Below, one piece after another: positions 8,921 to 16,923 of a DNA stretch of 64,000 bases. A program made the translations under genes and the position numbers. Source of the stretch: an uncultured Oscillospiraceae bacterium (lineage in GTDB: Bacteria; Bacillota; Clostridia; Oscillospirales; Oscillospiraceae). The notes beneath the pieces are model-generated. The model did no database searches and had not been told where the DNA came from. It saw only the letters and a program-made list of their open reading frames with translations. The stretch lies in contig CAKTFW010000004.1 of assembly GCA_934561175.1 (NCBI GenBank), positions 6,419-70,418 of the forward strand, written 5' to 3'. Positions within the stretch are counted from its first letter, which is position 1; every line of letters begins with the position of its first letter.

Positions 8921-9421
8921 ATGGATATGCTGTCTTTGATCCCAAGATTGATATTCCCCAGCGCTGATCAAATCCCGGTTACGATGCTGAAAGAAAACGG
9001 AATTCAGCTTCTGATGCTGGATTTTGATAATACCATTGTGCCGTATACCACTTCGGTGCCGACACAGGAGATGCTTGCTTGGCTAAAGGCTGCAGCGCAG
9101 GAAATCCCCCTTTGCGTTGTTTCCAACAGCCGTAGGCCGCGTGTGCAGGAATTCTGCAAAAAATATCAGATCCCGTGTATCACGCGCGCGAAGAAGCCGG
9201 GGGGAAAGGGCATTCGCCAGGCGTTGGAGCAGTTTCATTGCGCGCCGTGTCATGCGGCGTTGGTGGGAGACCAGATTTATACAGATGTACTGGGTGCCAA
9301 CTGCGCGGGCGTTACTTCGGTACTGATCACACCGATTCAATTGCATAGCTGGCCACTGAAGCTGCGCCATGTACTGGAACAGCCTTTCATACGCTTAGGA
9401 CGACGGAGGGGTCATGTATGA
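8921..9421 (+). CDS. yqeG: YqeG family HAD IIIA-type phosphatase
   Basis: A 166-residue HAD-superfamily phosphatase. Motif I is LDFDNTIVPY, motif II VVSNS, the Lys is in AKKPGGKG, and motif III is VGDQIYTDVLGA; together these define the YqeG subfamily, widespread in Firmicutes with unsettled substrate. The N-terminal LIPRLIFPSADQIP is also family typical. Its stop overlaps the next ATG as ATGA, coupling it to the M24 peptidase and efp. Confidence 0.93.
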   Translation: MDMLSLIPRLIFPSADQIPVTMLKENGIQLLMLDFDNTIVPYTTSVPTQEMLAWLKAAAQEIPLCVVSNSRRPRVQEFCKKYQIPCITRAKKPGGKGIRQALEQFHCAPCHAALVGDQIYTDVLGANCAGVTSVLITPIQLHSWPLKLRHVLEQPFIRLGRRRGHV

Positions 9422-10485
9422 AAAACATAGAAAAATTTCGCTCTGTACTGGATGAAGTCGGCGTGGATGGAATTTTACTGACCAGTCGATTTCATCGGTT
9501 CTACTGTGTGGAATATGACATTGCAGAGGGATTTGTGCTATTGACCAGAGACCGTTGCCTGTACTATACCGATAGCCGCTATATTGAAGCAGCGGAGCAA
9601 AATCTGCAGGATGCAGAGCCGGTGCTATTCGGAATGGGACGCCCGATGATGGGAATGATGCGGAAAGCATTGCAGGATGCGGGCGTCCGGATACTTGGCT
9701 TTGAGGAGCGGGAGATTTCGGTCGCAGAGGCAGAGCAGTTCCGTAAGGTGCTCGGTGTGGCATTTCGGCCATGCCAGGAAGCGCTGGAAGCATTCCGCGC
9801 GGCAAAGGAACCTTGGGAACAGGAGCGGATGCTGCAGGCACAGAAAATTACGGATGATGCGTTTGCAGATCTGCTGCCGCAGATTCGGCCGGGTATCACG
9901 GAGAAACAGCTGGCGGCAGAGTTGATTTACCGACTTTATAAATTTGGCGGAGAGATGCTCTCGTTTGATCCCATTGTTGTGTCAGGTGCCAATACCAGTT
10001 TACCACACGGGGTTCCCGGAGACCGTGTTTTACAGGAGGGCGACTTTGTGACGATGGATTTTGGCTGTAAATATCAGGGCTATTGTTCTGATATGACGCG
10101 GACTGTGGCGCTGGGGCATGCGACGGAACAGATGCGCGAGGTTTACGAGATCGTGCTTGCGGCGCAATCAGCAGGGATTGCAGCGACGCGTGCAGGTTTA
10201 ACGGGACGCGAGATTGACGGAGCTGCCAGAAAAGTGATTTCCCAGGCTGGATATGGGAAATTTTTTGGGCATGGCTATGGCCACAGTCTTGGATTGCAGA
10301 TTCATGAAAGTCCCAATTGCAATCCAAGCGGCAATACATGCTTCCCGGTGGGAGCAGCATGTTCGGCAGAACCCGGAATTTATCTTCCAGGACAATTTGG
10401 CGTTCGAATTGAAGATGTAGTCTTCTTTACGAAACATGGTTGCGAGGATATTACAAAAAGTCCGAAAAGCCTGATGATCCTGTGA
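9418..10485 (+). CDS. M24 family Xaa-Pro aminopeptidase
   Basis: Creatinase/prolidase-fold metallopeptidase of 355 residues with a non-catalytic N-terminal domain (1-~125) and a pita-bread catalytic domain. Metal ligands are visible: MDFGCKYQGYCSDMTRT (two Asp), GHGYGHSLGLQIHE (His), SAEPGIYLPG and GVRIEDVV (two Glu). It probably removes N-terminal residues before proline (PepP/YpdF/YqhT type). The pair peptidase-efp matches the Bacillus yqhT-efp order; both deal with proline-containing substrates. Confidence 0.92.
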   Translation: MKNIEKFRSVLDEVGVDGILLTSRFHRFYCVEYDIAEGFVLLTRDRCLYYTDSRYIEAAEQNLQDAEPVLFGMGRPMMGMMRKALQDAGVRILGFEEREISVAEAEQFRKVLGVAFRPCQEALEAFRAAKEPWEQERMLQAQKITDDAFADLLPQIRPGITEKQLAAELIYRLYKFGGEMLSFDPIVVSGANTSLPHGVPGDRVLQEGDFVTMDFGCKYQGYCSDMTRTVALGHATEQMREVYEIVLAAQSAGIAATRAGLTGREIDGAARKVISQAGYGKFFGHGYGHSLGLQIHESPNCNPSGNTCFPVGAACSAEPGIYLPGQFGVRIEDVVFFTKHGCEDITKSPKSLMIL

Positions 10486-10492
10486 TTAAGGG

Positions 10493-10521
10493 TTGCAATC
10501 CAGGCAAAAATAAGATAAAAT
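10493..10521 (+). promoter_or_regulatory. Sigma-A promoter of efp
   Basis: TTGCAA 10493-10498, 17-bp spacer, TAAAAT 10516-10521, just after the peptidase stop and ~58 bp before the efp ATG. Confidence 0.7.
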
Positions 10522-10578
10522 AAATTTGTAAAGATGGAAAAATTCCCAATTATTTGGGATTACAGGAGGACATAAATT

Positions 10579-11148
10579 ATGGCAACTATTACCGCAGGCG
10601 ATTTCAGAAACGGCAAGACCTTTGAAATGGACGGCAAGATCATGCAGGTCGTCGAATTCCAGCATGTCAAACCCGGTAAAGGCGCTGCGTTTGTTCGGAC
10701 GAAGATGAAGAATATTGTGACCGGTGCTGTGACCGAGACTTCCTTCAACCCGACTGCAAAGTTTGAAGAGGCATTCATTGAGCGTAAGGATATGGAGTAC
10801 AGCTACCGGGATGGTGATCTGTACTACTTTATGGATTCTGAGACTTATGACATGATTCCGCTGAATCAGGATGTTATGCCGGAATCTTTCCAGTTTATAA
10901 AAGAGAATACCCCGTGCAAAATCCTCTCTTACAAGGGCAATGTGTTCGGCGTGGAGCCGCCCAACTTTATGGAGTTGGAAGTTACCGCAACTGATCCCGG
11001 CTTTGCTGGCAACACCGCAACGAATGTCATGAAGCCGGCTACGGTAGAGACGGGTGCGGAGATTAAGGTCCCGCTGTTTATCAATGTTGGTGACCGCATT
11101 AAGATTGATACCCGCTCCGGTGAGTATCTGGAACGCTGCAAGGGTTAA
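10579..11148 (+). CDS. efp: Elongation factor P
   Basis: EF-P relieves ribosome stalling at polyproline; 189 residues in three beta-barrel domains. The loop HVKPGKGAAFVRTK carries the lysine that is modified or positioned at the peptidyl-transferase centre. The second-domain motif DLYYFMDSETYDMI and the C-terminal GDRIKIDTRSGEYLERC are canonical. The RBS is AGGAGG. Own promoter upstream; the following gene is 17 bp away. Confidence 0.98.
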   Translation: MATITAGDFRNGKTFEMDGKIMQVVEFQHVKPGKGAAFVRTKMKNIVTGAVTETSFNPTAKFEEAFIERKDMEYSYRDGDLYYFMDSETYDMIPLNQDVMPESFQFIKENTPCKILSYKGNVFGVEPPNFMELEVTATDPGFAGNTATNVMKPATVETGAEIKVPLFINVGDRIKIDTRSGEYLERCKG

Positions 11149-11165
11149 GAAAAGGAGAATTTACT

Positions 11166-11579
11166 ATGACACTTCCCGAAAGAGCTGCATATCTGAAGGG
11201 CCTGAAGGATGGCCTGAAACTGGATACCGAAACCAACGAGGGCAAGCTGCTGGATGCAATTATTGATATGCTGGAGGATGTGGCTTTGTCTGTCACAGAT
11301 CTGGAGGACAGCACCACCGCAATTTCTGATGAGCTGGATCTGATTGAAGAAGAGCTGGATGAAATTGAGGATTGCATCGAAGATGACATCGACGATGAGG
11401 AAGATTCGGAAGACGATGACGACTATGAGTACGATGACGAAATGGTCTATGAGGTAAAATGCCCGACCTGTGATGAAGTTATTGAGATCGACGAAAAGAT
11501 GCTGGAAGTTGGCGGCATTAAATGCCCCAAGTGCGGCGAAGAACTTGAGTTCGATGTCGTGGATGACGAAGAGGAATAA
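11166..11579 (+). CDS. Acidic protein with C-terminal zinc ribbon (resembles clostridial CD1247-type proteins)
   Basis: 137 residues in three parts: a helical N-terminus (1-~50) resembling the domain databases name after C. difficile CD1247; an extremely Asp/Glu-rich stretch (~55-95); and a C-terminal ribbon with two Cys pairs, CPTC and CPKC, 21 residues apart. Function is unknown; the layout suggests a small nucleic-acid- or polymerase-associated protein (inference). It is cotranscribed with efp and followed by a terminator hairpin. Confidence 0.8.
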   Translation: MTLPERAAYLKGLKDGLKLDTETNEGKLLDAIIDMLEDVALSVTDLEDSTTAISDELDLIEEELDEIEDCIEDDIDDEEDSEDDDDYEYDDEMVYEVKCPTCDEVIEIDEKMLEVGGIKCPKCGEELEFDVVDDEEE

Positions 11580-11592
11580 ATCGTATCTCACA

Positions 11593-11628
11593 AAGGCGGC
11601 AGGGTAATTCCTGCCGCCTTTTCGCATT
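11593..11628 (+). terminator. Intrinsic terminator after the efp operon
   Basis: Perfect 11-bp stem aaggcggcagg / cctgccgcctt (11593-11603, 11610-11620) with a 6-base loop; the downstream T-run is interrupted (TTTTCGCATTTTT). Confidence 0.8.
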
Positions 11629-11646
11629 TTTAGGATAGAGGGAGAG

Positions 11647-12486
11647 ATGGCTGCCATGCGTCAGAGAATACAAATCTGTTGTATTGCAATTGGACTGCTT
11701 TGCGCACTCTTTGCGGCTACAGCGTTGCAGCAGAATTTGACGGTCCGCAGGTATGCCGTTTCCAACGAAAAACTGCAGGGATCAATTCACATAGCATTGC
11801 TGACGGATCTGCACAGTGTTTATTATGGCAGTGATCAGAAGGTTTTACTGGATGCTGTGGCCGCAGCGCAGCCAGACTTGGTTTTTCTGGTCGGTGATAT
11901 TGTGGATGATGTTGCACCGTGTGATGGAGCGGAGGCTTTACTGGAGGCGCTTGGTGCGCGATATCAGTGCTATTATGTTTCTGGAAACCATGAATTCTGG
12001 TCGAAGAATATTGACAAAATTAAACGAAAAATCCGCGATTGCGGCATTACCGTATTGGAAGGCGAACAGAAAAAAATCTGCCTTGGCGGGCAGAATATTA
12101 CCATCTGCGGCGTGGATGATCCGGAGATTAACGCGTACACTTCTGATCCGGATGCGTGGCGTACTCAATTGTTCCGCTGTGCGGAAAGTGTGAACGAAAC
12201 AGACTTTACAATTTTGTTGTCACATCGACCGGAGTATGCAGAACTGTATGGAATGCTTGGGTTTGATTTAACGCTCTGCGGTCACGCTCATGGGGGACAG
12301 GTGAGAATTCCGGGGGTGCTGAATGGCTTGCTTGCTCCGAATCAGGGCTTTTTTCCCGCATATGCAGGTGGGGAGTATCTGGTAGGGGAGGAGAACAAGC
12401 AGACGATGATCGTCAGCCGCGGTTTGGTGCGAAATTTCCTGCCCCGCATATTTAATCCACCGGAGCTTGTTGTGATTAAATTATGA
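11647..12486 (+). CDS. Membrane-anchored metallophosphoesterase (YkuE-like)
   Basis: Calcineurin-like phosphoesterase, 279 residues. An N-terminal hydrophobic anchor (~10-27) is followed by the dimetal motifs LLTDLHSVYYG (DxH), VGDIVDD (GDxxD), VSGNHEFW (GNHE), LLSHRPEY and CGHAHGGQ (GHxH). The relatives include YkuE and UDP-diacylglucosamine hydrolase-type enzymes; substrate unknown. Purines before ATG 11647 are very close to it, so the second ATG at 11656 is an equally good start. It ends at a bidirectional terminator. Confidence 0.9.
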   Translation: MAAMRQRIQICCIAIGLLCALFAATALQQNLTVRRYAVSNEKLQGSIHIALLTDLHSVYYGSDQKVLLDAVAAAQPDLVFLVGDIVDDVAPCDGAEALLEALGARYQCYYVSGNHEFWSKNIDKIKRKIRDCGITVLEGEQKKICLGGQNITICGVDDPEINAYTSDPDAWRTQLFRCAESVNETDFTILLSHRPEYAELYGMLGFDLTLCGHAHGGQVRIPGVLNGLLAPNQGFFPAYAGGEYLVGEENKQTMIVSRGLVRNFLPRIFNPPELVVIKL

Positions 12487-12525
12487 AAAAAGCACGCGTC
12501 CAAATCCTTGGACGCGTGCTTTTTA
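12486..12525 (+). terminator. Bidirectional intrinsic terminator
   Basis: Sixteen-bp stem (12488-12503 with 12508-12523) around an ATCC loop, flanked by an A-run and a T-run. It ends both the phosphoesterase (+) and the NlpC/P60 gene (-). Confidence 0.93.
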
Positions 12526-12534
12526 GTTGCTTAC

Positions 12535-13428
12535 TTAAATAATCCGTCGTGCACCGGTATAACGGCTGGCATAGTAGGAATCACCCAGCGAAGTGACTTT
12601 GACACCGCCGGAAGCTGCGTGAATAAAGGAATTATCGCCGAAATAGATTCCGACATGTGTGGCAGCTGCAGAACTTTTGTAGGTGTTTTTGAAAAATACC
12701 AAATCACCAATCTGAAGCTGATCCTGTGAGACGGAAGTACCATTATTCAACTGTTGTGCAGCAGTACGGTTCAAAGAATAGCCGTAAGCGGAATAGCAAT
12801 AACGGGTGAATCCGGAGCAATCAAATCCGCTTGGTGTTGTGCCGCCCCAAACATAAGGGGTACCCAAGTAATTCTGTGCATAGCTGATAAGCTGACTTGC
12901 AACAGAGGCAACAGAAGAGCCGGAAGAGTTGGCAAGCGGCTTTTCGGTCAGACTCATCAGATCACTGCGAACATAACCGGTGGTGTTGCCATAGACAACT
13001 TTATACCAGCCTTCATTGATGCCGATGATTCGGGCTTTGGCACCTTCGCTCAACTGCAACAGAACTTCGGAGCTGGAATCTGGTTGGCTGCGGACATTGA
13101 CGGAGGCGGAATTGACTTCGCCGTCTCCAAGCTCTACATTTTCCTTCGATTTGAAGGTGACATAGTCTGCACTGACATAACCAATATCCAGATTGTAATC
13201 AACCAAATACCAGTTGTCCACTTTGCGGATGACAACGACGGTGTCACCGTAGCTGGCGTTGGAGACAATATCGGCATTGGTAGTCGGCTTTGCACGGAGC
13301 CGCAGGCTGGAAGCGTCTACAATTCCGACACCGGTCTTGAGCTCCGTCGCCTGCGCACTGATTGCCATTGCGATCAGGAGTACCATCGCAACCAGTACCA
13401 GGTTCAGGATTCTGACTGCTTTTTTCAT
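12535..13428 (-). CDS. Secreted SH3b2-NlpC/P60 peptidoglycan endopeptidase
   Basis: 297 residues: signal peptide (1-~27, cleavage near AQA), two bacterial SH3 domains (~35-92 and ~105-160, each with SxxVRxxP-like and GxV motifs), a short Ser-rich linker, and a C-terminal NlpC/P60 domain. The catalytic Cys is in GFDCSGFTRY, His in ATHVGIYFG, and a third polar residue in FIHAAS. Such enzymes cut D-Glu-to-diamino-acid bonds in wall stem peptides. An AGGAGG precedes the ATG. It lies 26 bp after the 95-residue gene upstream and may share its palindrome-bearing promoter. Confidence 0.93.
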   Translation of the reverse strand: MKKAVRILNLVLVAMVLLIAMAISAQATELKTGVGIVDASSLRLRAKPTTNADIVSNASYGDTVVVIRKVDNWYLVDYNLDIGYVSADYVTFKSKENVELGDGEVNSASVNVRSQPDSSSEVLLQLSEGAKARIIGINEGWYKVVYGNTTGYVRSDLMSLTEKPLANSSGSSVASVASQLISYAQNYLGTPYVWGGTTPSGFDCSGFTRYCYSAYGYSLNRTAAQQLNNGTSVSQDQLQIGDLVFFKNTYKSSAAATHVGIYFGDNSFIHAASGGVKVTSLGDSYYASRYTGARRII

Positions 13429-13454
13429 AGGGTACCTCCTGAAACTGAAACGAA

Positions 13455-13742
13455 TTATTTTGCTGAGAGCGCGCGTTCCAGCCAGACACTACCTACATCG
13501 AGCGCTGTGTAAAAGCCATCTTTTTCACTCCGCTTTACAATGCGATCCCGTGATTTGATCGAGGGATCAGTCAGTTGAAGTTGAACGGAGACGCGAGTGG
13601 CAACATCCACATCCTGAACTTTTTTGGTGTCCAGAATCTGGAGCATCACAATGTATTTGTCTGCCATGGAACCATAATAAACCAGGTTGTCCTTCCGCAT
13701 AAGCGGATGCCCTTTGTACATGAGCACATGTTTGTTTGCCAT
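13455..13742 (-). CDS. Small conserved-looking protein of unknown function
   Basis: 95 residues, not recognised. The start at 13742 (MANKHVLMYKGHPL) is fixed by GGAGG 6 bp upstream; the open frame extends further back only through the promoter. Predicted mostly beta with Lys/Asp alternation; no signal peptide or membrane segment. A consensus promoter with an inverted repeat in its spacer lies directly upstream, so expression is probably controlled. The NlpC/P60 gene follows after 26 bp; a functional link is possible but unproven. Confidence 0.75.
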   Translation of the reverse strand: MANKHVLMYKGHPLMRKDNLVYYGSMADKYIVMLQILDTKKVQDVDVATRVSVQLQLTDPSIKSRDRIVKRSEKDGFYTALDVGSVWLERALSAK

Positions 13743-13766
13743 GGGATCCTCCTTGATTGTAACTAG

Positions 13767-13795
13767 ATTGTAACATATCGTTTCCGATATGTCAA
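13767..13795 (-). promoter_or_regulatory. Sigma-A promoter with operator-like palindrome in the spacer
   Basis: On the minus strand: TTGACA (13795-13790), 17-bp spacer, TACAAT (13772-13767). The spacer and box edges hold acatatcg-gaaa-cgatatgt, a perfect 8-bp inverted repeat extendable to 10 bp with one G:T. It sits exactly where a repressor would block RNA polymerase. Confidence 0.8.
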
Positions 13796-13836
13796 TGATT
13801 GAAGCGGATTTGTTTCTAAATTTTGGAAGTACAGAA

Positions 13837-13872
13837 GATGGGGAGGCTGGTGTTTCCGACAGCCTCCCCATC
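13837..13872 (-). terminator. Strong hairpin after ireB, weak T-run
   Basis: A 13-bp perfect stem (gatggggaggctg 13837-13849 with its complement 13860-13872) lies 3 bp past the ireB stop. Downstream on the minus strand is only TTCTGTACTTCC, so termination efficiency is uncertain; it may instead protect the mRNA 3' end. Confidence 0.5.
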
Positions 13873-13875
13873 CGA

Positions 13876-14121
13876 TCAATCAAACAAGTAGTGTCGAACC
13901 AGTTCGTGCAGAAGCTCGTCCCGGTCCAGTTTGCAGATCAGACTGCGTGCGTTGTTGTGATTGGTGATATAAGTCGGATCTTCAGAAAGAAGATAGCCGA
14001 CGATCTGATTGATGGGGTTGTACCCTTTTTCACTAAGGGAATGATAGATTGCGGTAAGTGTTTTTTTCATCTCCAGATCTTTGTCGTCCTGAAGGGAAAA
14101 TTTAATGGTGCTGCTGTCCAA
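13876..14121 (-). CDS. ireB: IreB family regulatory phosphoprotein
   Basis: 81-residue IreB/YrzL (formerly DUF965) protein. In Enterococcus, IreB is phosphorylated by the PASTA kinase IreK and restrains cephalosporin resistance. The family signature is complete: TIKFSLQDD near the start, the mid-protein EKGYNPINQIVGYLLSEDPTYIT, and DRDELLHELVRHYL at the end. AGGAGG precedes the ATG. The usual neighbours alaS/ruvX are not here; instead pheT lies upstream. Confidence 0.96.
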   Translation of the reverse strand: MDSSTIKFSLQDDKDLEMKKTLTAIYHSLSEKGYNPINQIVGYLLSEDPTYITNHNNARSLICKLDRDELLHELVRHYLFD

Positions 14122-14221
14122 ACGGCATACCTCCTTTTTGCTGATTCCTAATAATCATATAACATTTTCAGCGGGAAGTAAAGCGGAAAGGTGACGAAAG
14201 TCAACAGCGTGTGGAAAAAGT

Positions 14222-16909
14222 TTACCGCAGTACTGCGCCAAGGTCTGCCTTAAGTTTTGCCAGAATATTCTGGACAGCTTCATCTGCTTCTTCTCCGGTA
14301 AGGGAACGGTCATCCGCCCGCAGAACCAGGTTAAAGGCGACAGATTTCTTACCGGCCGGGATTCCGACGCCCTGATAGATATCGAAGAGTGAAACTTCTT
14401 TCAATTCCTTGGCAGCGCTTTGAATCACAGCTTCCAGTGCACCGACAGTAATCGCCTTGTCACAGACCACGGCAATATCGCGGGTCACGGATGGGAACTT
14501 CGGAAGCGGAACATATTCGGGATTTGCACCCTTAGCGAGCATCAGTTCATCAAAGGAAAGTTCTGCACAGTAGAATTCGCCGTCAACACCATAGTTTTGT
14601 GCGACCAGCGGATGAATCTGGCCAAAGACGCCCAGGCATTCCGTGTTTGCCCATACTGTTGCGCAGCGGCCGGGATGATAAGAAGGGTTATCGGTACAAG
14701 CTTCGAAATGGATGCCGTCTGCCCGGATGTCCCGCAGAATTGCCTCAATCGCACCCTTCATGCCAAAGAAGTCCATGTCTGCGCCAAAAGCGCCCAGAGA
14801 GAGAAGCTTGGATTCTGTGGCAAGCCCATCTTCTCCGCCGGGGAGATAGATCCGGCCCAGTTCGTAGAGCTTGGCAGATTTGTTACGGAAATTATAGTTT
14901 CGGGTCAGAATTTCCAGCATTGAGGGTAGCACTGTGGTACGCATAATAGAAGTGTCTTCGCCCAGCGGGTTCAGAATTTTGAAAGAAGTGCGGCGGGGAT
15001 CATCTGCAGCCCAGCGAATTTTGTCATAATAGGTGGGGGAGATAAAGGAGTAGGTGATGATCTCATCATAACCGCATGCACGGCAGGTGGCACCGAGTGC
15101 CTGCTCCAGAAGCTGGGAAGCAGAATACCCGCCCTTCGTAGTTTGACCACGCATCAGCGTGCAGGGAATGTTGTTGTAACCGTGGAATCGGGCGACTTCC
15201 TCTGCAAGGTCGGCCATTTCTTTGACATCTCCGCGCCAGGATGGGACGGTAACCTGCATGCCATCAAGGGCAAAGCCAAGTTTCTTGAGAATCGTAACCA
15301 TTTCCGCAGCGGGAACATCGGTACCGAGCAGTGTGTTGATCTTCTCTGGCTCCAGGGTTAGTACTGTGGGCTGCGGCACATAATTCAAAATGTCAATAGT
15401 GCCGTCAAGCACTTCGCCGGCGCCCAGCATTTCTACCAATTCACAGGCACGGTTGACAGCCGGCAGCGTGTTCAAGGAATCCAGACCTTTCTCGAATTTT
15501 GCGGAAGCCTCCGTGCGCATACCAAGTGCCAGTGCTGCTTTACGGATGGCGGTGCCATTGAAGTTGGCAGATTCGAAGACAACATCGGTGGTGTCTTCAA
15601 CAATTTCAGAGTTTTCACCACCCATAATACCAGCCAGACCGACTGCACGGGTGTCGTCTGCAATGACCAGCATATTGGGAGTCAGCTTACGAACATTCCC
15701 ATCCAGTGTCGTGAGCTGCTCGCCTTCCTGCGCACGGCGTACGATAATTTTTCCGCCTTTCACATAGCGGTAGTCAAAGGCATGCATCGGCTGACCATAC
15801 TCCAGCATGACATAGTTGGTAATATCTACAATATTGTTAATTGGACGCACACCCATGGCGCGCAGCCGCTCCCGCATCCATTTGGGGGAAGGACCGATCT
15901 TGACATTGCGCACCATACGGGCAGTGTAACGCGGGCAGAGATCAACATCTGGTGTTTCCACATCCAAAAGATCCATCAGGTTGCCGTTGCCGCCACCCTG
16001 TACAACCGGATCGTGGAGCCGCAGCGGCTGATCGAAAGTCGCGGCAGCTTCTCTGGCCAGTCCGATGATAGAGAGACAGTCCGGACGATTTGGGGTAATC
16101 TCAAATTCAACCACATGGTCATCTGCATTGATCAGGGGGCGGATGTCATCACCGGGTTTGGCACCCTCTTCACGGAGAACAAAGATACCATCTGTAATGC
16201 AGTGAGGAAATTCCTTTTGCTCAGCGTGGAGATCCTCCAGTGTGCAGATCGTGTCAGATTTGGTGTTGTAGGCTACCAGATCACCGGCATGAAGGTTCAT
16301 GCAGTTGGTATCGGGGCAGGCTGTTGCACCATTCAGATCCAGGCAGGTGTGGAAGGTGCCATCAGGCTGCGATTCACACTCCAGGATTTTTGCGGCAATC
16401 ACCGGCCCATAAATTTTGTGACCGGGCTGTACATCGGCTGGGATGGAAGGCTTTTCCGGATCCAGCGGCTTATAGTCGTTCAACAATGCGGCCGGGATAA
16501 TGGCGGCGTAAGGAAAGTCGCGCTCGTCCAGTCCCAGTTCAGTCAGAGAACACAGCATACCGTTGGAGAGAACGCCGCGCAGTTTGCCTTTTTCAATTTT
16601 TTTGCCGCCGGGTAGGGTGGACTTGTGCAGGGCGACGGGAACCAGATCGCCGACATGGATATTCCATGCGCCGGTAACGATCTGAACAGGGGCATTATCG
16701 CCGGTGTCAATCTGGCAGACCCACATATGGTCAGAGTCGGGGTGACGCTCCATGGAGAGAATTTTGCCGACGACCACATTGGAAATTTCAGCGCCCAGAT
16801 CTTCTGTGGTTTCCACCTTGGAACCGGAGAGAGTCATCGCTTCGGAAAAATCTTTGTCATTGGCATCGACAGTGACAAATTCATTGAGCCATTTTCTACT
16901 TAAATTCAT
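14222..16909 (-). CDS. pheT: Phenylalanyl-tRNA synthetase beta subunit with an extra internal domain
   Basis: Beta chain of the class II alpha2-beta2 synthetase. 895 residues, about 90-100 more than usual. The N-terminal tRNA-binding domain (~40-125) and later B3/B4 editing (ITPNRPDCLS at ~271), B5, catalytic-like and C-terminal FDX-ACB (VSLFDIYQG) domains are canonical. The extra length lies at ~160-262, between GMLCS and ITPNR. Its IYGPVIAAKILECESQPDG mimics the first domain's VVVGKILSMERHPDSD, so it looks like a degenerate duplicate. The pheS stop is 14 bp upstream. Confidence 0.96.
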   Translation of the reverse strand: MNLSRKWLNEFVTVDANDKDFSEAMTLSGSKVETTEDLGAEISNVVVGKILSMERHPDSDHMWVCQIDTGDNAPVQIVTGAWNIHVGDLVPVALHKSTLPGGKKIEKGKLRGVLSNGMLCSLTELGLDERDFPYAAIIPAALLNDYKPLDPEKPSIPADVQPGHKIYGPVIAAKILECESQPDGTFHTCLDLNGATACPDTNCMNLHAGDLVAYNTKSDTICTLEDLHAEQKEFPHCITDGIFVLREEGAKPGDDIRPLINADDHVVEFEITPNRPDCLSIIGLAREAAATFDQPLRLHDPVVQGGGNGNLMDLLDVETPDVDLCPRYTARMVRNVKIGPSPKWMRERLRAMGVRPINNIVDITNYVMLEYGQPMHAFDYRYVKGGKIIVRRAQEGEQLTTLDGNVRKLTPNMLVIADDTRAVGLAGIMGGENSEIVEDTTDVVFESANFNGTAIRKAALALGMRTEASAKFEKGLDSLNTLPAVNRACELVEMLGAGEVLDGTIDILNYVPQPTVLTLEPEKINTLLGTDVPAAEMVTILKKLGFALDGMQVTVPSWRGDVKEMADLAEEVARFHGYNNIPCTLMRGQTTKGGYSASQLLEQALGATCRACGYDEIITYSFISPTYYDKIRWAADDPRRTSFKILNPLGEDTSIMRTTVLPSMLEILTRNYNFRNKSAKLYELGRIYLPGGEDGLATESKLLSLGAFGADMDFFGMKGAIEAILRDIRADGIHFEACTDNPSYHPGRCATVWANTECLGVFGQIHPLVAQNYGVDGEFYCAELSFDELMLAKGANPEYVPLPKFPSVTRDIAVVCDKAITVGALEAVIQSAAKELKEVSLFDIYQGVGIPAGKKSVAFNLVLRADDRSLTGEEADEAVQNILAKLKADLGAVLR

Positions 16910-16923
16910 GCTGCGCTCTCCTT

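Noticed and set aside
13743..13883. N-terminal extension of the 95-residue protein
   Set aside because: The extension would cover the promoter and palindrome; the ATG at 13742 has a proper GGAGG.
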